Of a DNA stretch of 64,000 bases, positions 39,965 to 48,062 are shown in pieces. The notes under the pieces were generated by a model. That model had not been told where the DNA came from, made no database searches, and was given only the letters and a program-made list of their open reading frames with translations. The position numbers and the translations under genes were made by a program. Numbering within the stretch: the stretch's first letter is position 1; every line of letters starts with the position of its first letter. The stretch lies in assembly GCF_017830045.1 (NCBI RefSeq), contig NZ_JAEDXU010000001.1:434001-498000 (forward strand). Direction: 5' to 3'. The stretch comes from Enterococcus larvae (GTDB lineage Bacteria > Bacillota > Bacilli > Lactobacillales > Enterococcaceae).

Positions 39965-40438
39965 TTAAGCATTTCTTTTTAAGCTGTCAGCAAAACAAGC
40001 CGCACATTCTGTAATCTCCACACCTAAAAATCTGGATAGAGAGCGAACAAACAGCTGGTTTTTCTTCAAATATGCGGATAATAGTTCCTCATCCTTATTA
40101 CTCGCCTGCCAGCTTTCGAATGCAGTCATCATTGCAATCCCTAGATGCTTAACAGTACACCACTGCTCTTTTTCGCCTTTGCTTTTATATAATTCAAAAA
40201 GATACAGCATGTCATTTCTACGCAGCTCAGCAAGCTCATGGATGTCTTCCTTCAGCTCCGTGATTTTATTCAATTGCTCTTCAAGGATATCCTCCTGTTC
40301 GATGTCGATCAGACCATTTTCAAGCTCTGATGTTCGTTTTTCAAGCAATGTTTTAGCGTGCATTTCTACACTGGCAATCTGAACAAAGCTTCGGATCAAG
40401 TCCTCTGCAAGTCCGTCTGTACTCTGTTTGTTCTCCAT
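39965..40438 (-). CDS. Unidentified tail-region protein
   Basis: 157 residues, mostly helical and acidic, with a Cys pair near the end (TECAACFADS). GGTGAG site before ATG 40438. Its first 86 bases overlap the end of the preceding small gene in another frame. No family recognised. Confidence 0.55.
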   Translation of the reverse strand: MENKQSTDGLAEDLIRSFVQIASVEMHAKTLLEKRTSELENGLIDIEQEDILEEQLNKITELKEDIHELAELRRNDMLYLFELYKSKGEKEQWCTVKHLGIAMMTAFESWQASNKDEELLSAYLKKNQLFVRSLSRFLGVEITECAACFADSLKRNA

Positions 40439-40619
40439 CTATCTCACCGCCCCTCTTATATTTGGCTACTTCCCTCATCATAAACTGTTTGCTTTTTCTT
40501 TGTTCATAAGCGATTGAATCACTCTCAACCTTAAAAAGACTGACGACCGTTTGATAATCCGTCGGATGTTCAGCCAAATGCGTTTTCATTTTTGCAGCTT
40601 TTTCATCAAATTTATTCAT
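40353..40619 (-). CDS. Small unidentified tail-region protein
   Basis: 88 residues from ATG 40619 (an ATG lies directly before), basic, ending with CRGLDPKLCSDCQCRNAR. The Cys-rich tail is encoded inside the start of the next gene. The first 60 residues alone do not overlap. Position between fibre and tail genes; function unknown. Confidence 0.5.
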   Translation of the reverse strand: MNKFDEKAAKMKTHLAEHPTDYQTVVSLFKVESDSIAYEQRKSKQFMMREVAKYKRGGEIDGEQTEYRRTCRGLDPKLCSDCQCRNAR

Positions 40620-40624
40620 CATTA

Positions 40625-41287
40625 TTACCTGTTCACATGGGAATATTTCAAATAATTAACTAGCGTCGCATTAAAGATCCCTGTTCCTTTCAATTCAACT
40701 TTCTTATAGCCGGGAGCCAAAATAACTCCTTTTTGCCATGCAGGCATATAGCCAACAGCTTTAAGAAGATCGTAATTGGAGAAATCCGCAGACGGAAACA
40801 CACCCTCACCGTCAATCCATGTCCCGGGATACTGCAATTTTAAATAAGGCGTGATATCAATATCTTCAATCCAGATTTCAAAATCAGAAACCTCACTTGT
40901 TACTAGAGAAATTCCGGCTTCTAAAGAGTGGCTATGGGGAACAGTTGTATGCTCATGAGGGTTTGGCGTGACGACTGTTCCATTGATTCCTAACGACGTA
41001 TCATTCACGATGACATCAGCTGATTTGGTCATCCCATTTCCTGCAATCGGCATTGCAAAGGACTGGACGATGATCTTAAATTCAAAGCGTTCATAATAAA
41101 TGATGTCCGGACTAACAGAAATATAAAAAGCAGCAGGATGATTCGTGTCACCCTGCCGTGTAAATTCCATACCATAGATATCTACAACTTGATTACGTCT
41201 CTGGAGCTGGCTCTGTCGATTTTCCTCCGTTCGATCCGCAACACGTTCAGCCAATCTATTCAATGCTGAATCATAAGTCATTTTCAT
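40625..41287 (-). CDS. Tail tip accessory protein
   Basis: 220 residues, beta-rich, with a His cluster HEHTTVPHSHSLEAG like those at metal sites of phage receptor-binding domains. Start overlaps the tail lysin stop as ATGA. Likely part of the tail tip or baseplate; no precise family named. Confidence 0.6.
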   Translation of the reverse strand: MKMTYDSALNRLAERVADRTEENRQSQLQRRNQVVDIYGMEFTRQGDTNHPAAFYISVSPDIIYYERFEFKIIVQSFAMPIAGNGMTKSADVIVNDTSLGINGTVVTPNPHEHTTVPHSHSLEAGISLVTSEVSDFEIWIEDIDITPYLKLQYPGTWIDGEGVFPSADFSNYDLLKAVGYMPAWQKGVILAPGYKKVELKGTGIFNATLVNYLKYSHVNR

Positions 41288-43872
41288 TGCTGCTCACTCT
41301 CCCGATCTATTTTCAAATATTTTTCCAGCGTAACGCCATTCGTCTCCATACCATTTTGATCGATGTCATAGTTGATTGCTGTAATGTAAAACCAATCATC
41401 CATGCTTAGAATTTTCTTCATATAATTTGAACATTCTTCCACGATCAACTGCTGATTATCGTATAAAAGGCGAACCTTGTCGCCAATCTTGATATCGTAA
41501 GGCAATTCTTCTACCTCTAAATTGATCTTATAAGAGCGACGAGCCTGCTTTAATTTTTTGATTGCTGCATCATATGCTGTTTTCGCTGCTTTTGCCCGAT
41601 CTTCTTCTGTAATTTCTTCACTATTGGTATTGAAGGGAGATAGGTCGTTAAAGCTAAATGAACCTTCAATCACTTTGCCTGATTCCAATGCAACCCCTTC
41701 AGTATCTATCACTGAATATTCGATATTATTATTGGGAGCCAGCTTTGTGAATTCAATATAGTCATAGCCGCGTTCATTGTTGATACCGTTCCTTAATATA
41801 ACAACAGGAAAATCAGGGTCCTGACCGTCCTTATCTTCATAAACCTCACGCAAGCTCATGCTTGACATTCCTGAATCAGATTTTTCACCATATACTGTAA
41901 CAACATTGACAACATGGTCAAATTCATGAACAATCGAAGGCTCATTAATGATTCGAATATTCTGTCTCCCAGCAGGTTTCGTGGAAAAGATATACGGCTT
42001 CTGCTCTCCAAAACTCCCTACTTCAAGCCCTCTGCCAAAATAAAAACCGACACGCCAGAAAAGATCAGGTGTTAATTCACAAGTTTTTGTCAGGCCTGCA
42101 AGCTTGTTTTGTCGACTATATACATAATCAATCACACGAGTAGCAGAATCTTCCAGATAATTCATATTCCAGCCTGGATAACGAAAATCCAAGGTACTGT
42201 AAATGTCATTGACCGTTCTATTTTTAGCAGCCAAATTCGTGGACACCTGTCGATACTCCCATTCAGAAATAACATGAGATAAGTCAATAGTTAAGGTCTC
42301 TTCAATTTTATCCAGTTCATAGCCAGTCACAATCCCGTGAAACAGCTTTTGATTGACATAAAGCTTGATTTCTTCACGTCCATTGATGAATTCCTTATAC
42401 TCAATTGGCAACACAATTTGAGTCGTTGGTACATACATCAGCTCATTACTCCAGCTAAGCGTGTTCAATAACCGATTGCCGCGTTTGATCACTTTGCCGC
42501 CTTCCAGAATCTCAAAAAAGAATTTTGTATTACTTTTCGCATAGTGGTCGATTGCAGCATCAAAGGCCTGTTCAAAAATAATGATTTTATCAAAAATCAA
42601 TTCATCCACAGCTGATCCGTTTGATCGAATTCCTTTGACATAAACAGCTGTTCCGTTAGGCACTTCGATGCTTATACTAAACCCAGATTTCTCCACACCG
42701 ATCACGTTAGGATACGCTTCCTTCACATCCAGTCGATCCAGTATCTCTGTTTCAACTCGTGCCAGCTCTTCATCCGTTTCCGCATTGATAAAGGCAATAT
42801 GCTGAATCGGCTTATCTGAACTAAAATGCCAGCCCTCTGCAAGGACCTTCCCTTCTTTGATTCCTAGTAAATCCAAGCAGCCGACATTAGTCATCGTTTC
42901 GAAAGTCTCTGTATTCCCGCCGGCACCCGGATCTTCAGGAAGATTGATCATAAATCGATACCAGCGCTGAGCAGCATCAATTCGAGTTTGCAGATGCTCC
43001 TCGCCGGCTCGTTCGAAATTTTTAAGAAACGCAATCGCTGCCTGTGCAACATCCCCGACTTTTTTATAGCCTTCCACGGTCAAAGGCTCAACTGCACTAA
43101 GCCACTGGCCATTATACATACACCAATCGATCAAGCGGCTCTGAACCTCTACAGATCGATAATCACCATTGATTCCAGCCGCTCGCAGAATATTTTGGAC
43201 ATACGCTCGACCATTCCTTGTTAACGGAGGAACCAATGCAGTCTGAGAACCATCCCACTGAACCAAACCATAAGCCGGACCATCTTTCTGATCAGTATCC
43301 GGATTCATCGTTCCGCCAGTTTCAACATCAATATTCCCTAAAATGCCGGCTATCGCAATTTCGTTATAGCCTTCCGGAAGAAGCACTTGGGCAATCGACC
43401 AAGCAAAACGCTCTTCCGCTGAATTCAACTCCGGCGTGCCGCTCGAACCTGAAGGATTTCGATAAATGGTAACCGGTGGATTACCACTATAGCTTCTGAT
43501 TGTCGCAAAATTATCAATAGAAATTCCGCCAGGGATATTTTCTGATTTCTCATGGCAGTGAATCATATCTGTCGAATTCACAAATATCCCTGCATGCCCA
43601 AATCTTCCTCCACTCGCACCGCGAACACCCCATGAAAAAACATCTCCGCGCTGCGGGCTAGTCACCGGCTGCCAACCAATACCTTCTAAGTGACCATATA
43701 GAGAATCCGTATTTCCCATTGTTCCGGCACCTAGAAACCCACTGGCAACCAAGGAAAAATAGACGGCGCTGGAGCAATCATAATTATTAGGCCCCAGTCG
43801 ATCACCCATGCTGTATCCAACAACCCCTCTGCGCTGTTCCATCCAGTTGATCATTGTTTCTATACTTGCCAT
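41284..43872 (-). CDS. Tail-associated lysin fused to baseplate hub (Tal)
   Basis: 862 residues in three parts. Residues 1-~140: NlpC/P60-like domain with Cys33 (NYDCSSAVYF) and His93 (FGHAGIF), closely similar to the endolysin in this block. Residues ~155-310: phage lysozyme-type domain (IAGILGNIDVETGGTMNP, with the likely catalytic Glu). Residues ~330-862: siphovirus tail hub (VVGY..., IKIGDKVRLLYD near the end). Such proteins open the wall at contact and anchor the fibre. It carries both a peptidase/amidase and a muramidase-type activity on one hub. Confidence 0.82.
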   Translation of the reverse strand: MASIETMINWMEQRRGVVGYSMGDRLGPNNYDCSSAVYFSLVASGFLGAGTMGNTDSLYGHLEGIGWQPVTSPQRGDVFSWGVRGASGGRFGHAGIFVNSTDMIHCHEKSENIPGGISIDNFATIRSYSGNPPVTIYRNPSGSSGTPELNSAEERFAWSIAQVLLPEGYNEIAIAGILGNIDVETGGTMNPDTDQKDGPAYGLVQWDGSQTALVPPLTRNGRAYVQNILRAAGINGDYRSVEVQSRLIDWCMYNGQWLSAVEPLTVEGYKKVGDVAQAAIAFLKNFERAGEEHLQTRIDAAQRWYRFMINLPEDPGAGGNTETFETMTNVGCLDLLGIKEGKVLAEGWHFSSDKPIQHIAFINAETDEELARVETEILDRLDVKEAYPNVIGVEKSGFSISIEVPNGTAVYVKGIRSNGSAVDELIFDKIIIFEQAFDAAIDHYAKSNTKFFFEILEGGKVIKRGNRLLNTLSWSNELMYVPTTQIVLPIEYKEFINGREEIKLYVNQKLFHGIVTGYELDKIEETLTIDLSHVISEWEYRQVSTNLAAKNRTVNDIYSTLDFRYPGWNMNYLEDSATRVIDYVYSRQNKLAGLTKTCELTPDLFWRVGFYFGRGLEVGSFGEQKPYIFSTKPAGRQNIRIINEPSIVHEFDHVVNVVTVYGEKSDSGMSSMSLREVYEDKDGQDPDFPVVILRNGINNERGYDYIEFTKLAPNNNIEYSVIDTEGVALESGKVIEGSFSFNDLSPFNTNSEEITEEDRAKAAKTAYDAAIKKLKQARRSYKINLEVEELPYDIKIGDKVRLLYDNQQLIVEECSNYMKKILSMDDWFYITAINYDIDQNGMETNGVTLEKYLKIDRESEQQ

Positions 43873-43897
43873 TCATTGTCACCTACCTCTGAGTATT

Positions 43898-44752
43898 TTA
43901 GTTACTACCGCTTTTTTTCCAGTTCATGATACTTGTTGCAGATACATTAAAGTAGCTGCGTTGGTTCGCCGGATCATTAGGATCATCAGCCGCTAATACA
44001 CAGCGAATGTCGCCGGTTCCGCCAAAAATTGGAATGAAACTATCATTAGCCGCACCAATTCGCATATAGTATCTCATTGTTGCTGTTTCTCCCGGCTCCA
44101 AAATAAACGCTTCTGCTGCAACCTGCTGATCATACGTAGTAGGTGCGATGAAAGGCGTCTGACCAATTTTTCTACTATCTCTGGTAACTACCACATAAGT
44201 TGCGGCCAATACTTGATCGGATTCCATCGAACAGTTGAAGGTTGAGTTGATCAGTAAAGGAACCTCTGTAATATTCTTAACCAAAATGCCCTTAAAGTCG
44301 GATGTACGAGTAAAAACGCCGGCAGGTAAATTACTTTGCTGTGTAAATTGATTAAACGCCGGAACCAAATCTCTGTCTTTGCCGCCCATTGATGTATCCG
44401 TAGTCGTCCATAAAGTCGCTGTTCCTACATAGCTGGACTGCTCCAAAGCCTTCCATTGTCCACACTCATTACAAACCATTGCCTGCTGGAAATTATTCAA
44501 GTTCGTCATGAACTCATCCATGTATTCTTTCCAATCACACACATCATAAGCCGGCAGCTTATCCTGTAACGCCCCCAGCAAACAATCCAGCATCGTATTC
44601 AAGTCCTCACAGTTATCATGAAGAACCGATAAATCTGGATTTAATCCAGTGTTATTCTGTAAACTTGTACATTCTTTTTCTGTTATTCCATTTACCACAA
44701 AATTAGGTGCAAATTCTTTCAATTCTGCACACGCTGAACAATAATCAGCCAT
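43898..44752 (-). CDS. Cys-containing tail structural protein of unknown type
   Basis: 284 residues from ATG 44752 (GGAG site). Ten cysteines, eight of them in the N-terminal ~100 residues (YCSAC, NECGQW). The C-terminal part is beta-rich (FILEPGETATMRYYMRIG), like a small structural domain. Lies between hub and distal-tail genes. No known family. Confidence 0.55.
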   Translation of the reverse strand: MADYCSACAELKEFAPNFVVNGITEKECTSLQNNTGLNPDLSVLHDNCEDLNTMLDCLLGALQDKLPAYDVCDWKEYMDEFMTNLNNFQQAMVCNECGQWKALEQSSYVGTATLWTTTDTSMGGKDRDLVPAFNQFTQQSNLPAGVFTRTSDFKGILVKNITEVPLLINSTFNCSMESDQVLAATYVVVTRDSRKIGQTPFIAPTTYDQQVAAEAFILEPGETATMRYYMRIGAANDSFIPIFGGTGDIRCVLAADDPNDPANQRSYFNVSATSIMNWKKSGSN

Positions 44753-45411
44753 TCTCTTCATCTCCATTTCCATAATAAAAAAGATTGTGACATTGGTATA
44801 CTCAAGCTTCCTAAAACTGAATAAACAGTATTTCAGAAACTTAACCCTTCAAAAATAAGACGAACAACTCCTCAAATAGGTAAAACTACTTTGGCGTCGT
44901 CCGTCTTATTTATTTAGGTATAACACTTTCGTCACAATCTCTTTTGTCTATCTATAAAATGTTTTATTTTCTTATGCTTATATGAACATAAGAAAAAAAC
45001 TTTTTACCCACATGCTTGCCTTCTTCATATTTTGAAAAAAAGCTATTATCTACCTATAAACAAGGAGAATGCTGCAGCCAGCAACGGCATCATCCTTCAA
45101 AAGCTTCATCAAGGAATGATAACTGCAATTCTCCTTATTCTTATCTAAGTACGACTTGATCATTACATCTCCATACCATTATTTTATTGCGATCAATCAG
45201 AAGACATATCAGAATCAATCTTTCTTGATACTACTATCTTACAATGAAAATAAGCCGTAAAAGTTCGGCTATCGTTCAGTCATAAAAATAGTGTCTCAAA
45301 AACGAGTTTGGAAAACAGAAAAAGAACAAAAGCAATTTGATGCTTTTGTCCTTTTTATAGTTTGCTTGAGGTTCTCGTGATTTCATTGAGTGAAAGCTGT
45401 AAGCCGTACTC
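44753..45411. other. Intergenic region with hairpin, promoter-like repeat and terminator
   Basis: No gene. It holds a long imperfect hairpin (AAATAAGACG arms, about 44852-44916), a copy of the promoter-like motif at 45220-45262 that recurs at 57.0 and 57.3 kb, and a terminator (AAAAGGACAAAAGCA paired with TGCTTTTGTTCTTTT, about 45323-45360) for the distal-tail gene. Confidence 0.65.
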
Positions 45412-46494
45412 TTAAATAGATATTCTATCAACCTTGATATAAACGCAAGTCATCTCACAGCAATCATGAGTCTCCACAATTACGCCATTGGTCCCTTGAT
45501 GAACCAAATAGCCAAATGTATTTCCCTCTGGAATGACCAGATTATTGATATCAATAAATACTTCTGAGCAGCATTCATCCTCTAAATAATAGATTTCGCC
45601 ATTTGTTGTCAGAGTCAATTTTCCATTATAGTCGCCCAAAATCTGCATGGCGTTCCCGTTGATCGTAATTATTGGATCTTTAAAACTTCCAATAAGAGTT
45701 ACAGTGACATTCTCACTATCGATTGTCGTGTCACTATAAAACTGACCGGCAATAATATTCTTACAGACATCTTCCTTACAGATTTTATGTCCCAATAATT
45801 TTTCTTCACCCCAGATTTTCTTTCCGGCCTCACAGTTATAAATGATTTTATAGCTGTCTCCACACTGGCTATAGAATTTCGCTGCAATTTCTTTTTTTAA
45901 TTCGCAAAGGGAGTTCTCTGCATTTAGAAAATCACATTCACATAGACATTTCACACAGGGCTCCTTCATTGGCTTTACACAAGAAACACAGCAATCCTGA
46001 CATTCATCTACTTCTTTAATATCCAAACATTCAGCAAAATTACACGCACTATACGGCTGTAAAAATACTTTTCGCGGATCTGCTTTATGCCAGATTCCTT
46101 CATACAGGACTAAATCAATATCTATACTGACAGAATTTCGATCCAGCACATAGGTTTCACTAAAATCTTTGACAAAAGCATTTGTCCAAAGGAGCTGCTC
46201 TCCTTCGATTGCCCATAACTTTCCTGCAGACATTAAGTTCATCAAGACATAGTCCTTATAGATTTTCTTCTGCCCACAATCCAGTTTCCTTGTATCCAGC
46301 TTTAACGACAAGCTCAATGACTGTTCAGTTGAAAAGTGCTGTCTAGACTTGAACACTGTGTAGCTACCATGGCCAAAGCTGTATTCAGCTGTTGAGGTCT
46401 TGAAGCTGCCGCTTAAATCTGCTGATTGCAGCATTTCATAATTATCAATCACCAGCTCATTAAACTGGATATACTTTCTAGCTAATATTGTCAT
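45412..46494 (-). CDS. Cysteine-rich distal-tail-like protein (Dit position)
   Basis: 360 residues from ATG 46494 (AAAGGAG site). The N-terminal ~160 residues resemble a distal tail (Dit) protein: FNELVIDNYEMLQSADLSGS and LDIDLVLYEGIW-type strands. The rest contains most of 21 cysteines, including ECQDCCVSCVKPMKEPC and DCCEMTC. Such a content is rare for a cytoplasmically assembled tail protein; metal binding or disulfides are possible. Confidence 0.65.
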   Translation of the reverse strand: MTILARKYIQFNELVIDNYEMLQSADLSGSFKTSTAEYSFGHGSYTVFKSRQHFSTEQSLSLSLKLDTRKLDCGQKKIYKDYVLMNLMSAGKLWAIEGEQLLWTNAFVKDFSETYVLDRNSVSIDIDLVLYEGIWHKADPRKVFLQPYSACNFAECLDIKEVDECQDCCVSCVKPMKEPCVKCLCECDFLNAENSLCELKKEIAAKFYSQCGDSYKIIYNCEAGKKIWGEEKLLGHKICKEDVCKNIIAGQFYSDTTIDSENVTVTLIGSFKDPIITINGNAMQILGDYNGKLTLTTNGEIYYLEDECCSEVFIDINNLVIPEGNTFGYLVHQGTNGVIVETHDCCEMTCVYIKVDRISI

Positions 46495-46564
46495 ACCTTT
46501 CTCCTTTCGTAATGATGGTTGGCTTGGAATAAATGAAGGCAATACGGAAAAAATTGCCATAATA

Positions 46565-46602
46565 AAAAAAACAAGAGCTAAGTTACACTCTTGCTTTTTT
46601 TC
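46565..46602 (-). terminator. Terminator before the distal-tail gene
   Basis: CAAGAG/CTCTTG stem with A and T runs on either side. It separates the lipoprotein genes from the distal-tail gene. Confidence 0.7.
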
Positions 46603-46794
46603 TCAATTTCTATCAATATAAATCCAACATTACAAACCTTAGTATACATCGATTCAAGTAGTCAAAAAAATCGATTATTGTAGTTTCATTTATAAGTTTA
46701 AATGAGGGTTCAACTATTAGTCGTTGTTCAGTTCATAATAAAAATAAATTTTTAGCAAAGAAAGGAGCAAGAGCGTTTTCCCCTTGTTCCATCA

Positions 46795-47273
46795 CTACTT
46801 TTTATTAGTTTCATAATACCATTGAACAAAGCTTACTAGCTCTTTATCAGAATAGCCTAAGCTATCTAGCACTTCTGAAAGCTCGTCAATATCAGAATTC
46901 AATAAAGTTGTTTCTACAATTCTTCCACTGCTTACATCATAATATAAAATATCTTTTGATTTCCCATCAATATTACCTTTTAATTGGAGTGTAGCTCCAG
47001 AAATCATTTCATTCTCTCCATTAAATTCAAACATTAACTCAAAATAATCATTATCGATTCCCTTTTCTCTAGTAAATGTCAAGTCACCATATTCAACTTG
47101 AAGTAGAATTTCAACGCCTTCTTCTTCCAATTTTTTTCCATTTCCTGCATCTGCTGATCAGAGCCTTGCTCAATACTGGAATTCTTATTATCTCCATCAT
47201 TTTGTCCTGAGCTGCAAGCAGAAAAACTCACAGTGATCCCCAGTAGCAAACAGACTAACATAATTTTTTTCAC
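46795..47273 (-). pseudogene. Lipoprotein gene broken by one missing base in a poly-A run
   Basis: A lipoprotein start (MKKIMLVCLLL...FSACSSG, from ATG 47273) runs out of frame after MEKNWKKK. The rest continues in another frame (EEEGVEILLQVEY... to 46795) and matches its intact neighbour at 47423-47917. Adding one A to the A7 run around 47131-47137 would give MEKKLEEEGVE, restoring a ~159-residue protein. It could be a mutation, a sequencing error, or a phase-variable tract. Own promoter-like and terminator sequences. Confidence 0.75.
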
Positions 47274-47422
47274 TTTATTTCCCTCCTAAATCAATACCGT
47301 TACTTCCAGTGTAACATAGTATCTTCTTTAGAATGCATACCTTTTGAAGACAGTCATAGATTTACTGAAAAGAACAGGAAAGGAACAAGAGCTGTTTCTC
47401 TCTTGTTCCCAAATACATATCA

Positions 47423-47917
47423 CTAATTATTATCGTAATACCACACTACGAGTTTCAATAACTCTTGATCCGAGCAGTCAAGACTTTCTAATAATTCTGC
47501 TAATGCCTGAATATCTGTGTTTCTTCCAGAAAATTCAACGATGCGACCACTACTAACCCTATAATGTAAAGCATCTTTGTCTTCTCCGTCAATATTTCCT
47601 CTTAAAACAAGCTGTATTTGAAGTACTTCACTAGTATTTGAACTCATTACAAAATCCATTGTAAAATAATCATAATCAATACTTTTTTCTCTTGTAAGTT
47701 CTATAAAATTACCAACACGTCTGATTTCCACACCTTTTTCTTCCAATTTTTCTTCCAATTCCTGTTCTTCATTTGATATCTCTACACTGCTCACTTCCGT
47801 ATTTTGGATAATAGTTGAGGAAGCGGTTTGCGTCTCTTCATTTTTCTCAGTTTGACCACAAGAAGCAAGTAGCATAGATAGGCTAATTATGGTAACCCCA
47901 AAGAATATCTTTTTCAT
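47423..47917 (-). CDS. Phage-region lipoprotein, moron-like
   Basis: 164 residues with lipobox LLASCG and a polar mature domain (LVLRGNIDGEDKDALHYRVSSGR). No family named. It has its own promoter-like sequence (GTATGATACACT) and a terminator after it (GGGAACAAGAG hairpin), and lies between the tape-measure and distal-tail genes, where structural genes normally adjoin. Phage surface lipoproteins often block other phages from injecting; that role is inference. A tandem, frameshifted paralogue follows. Confidence 0.65.
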   Translation of the reverse strand: MKKIFFGVTIISLSMLLASCGQTEKNEETQTASSTIIQNTEVSSVEISNEEQELEEKLEEKGVEIRRVGNFIELTREKSIDYDYFTMDFVMSSNTSEVLQIQLVLRGNIDGEDKDALHYRVSSGRIVEFSGRNTDIQALAELLESLDCSDQELLKLVVWYYDNN

Positions 47918-48062
47918 TTTCTTTCCTCCTCATTACAATAAATACAACTATTTTTAGTGTATCATACTATTCTTTTAGAAGAAAATAAATACTGAGTTTT
48001 TTTATATTTACCAACTTTTTCTTTTAACCTCATCTACTTACTTAAACAACGAAACATTTATA

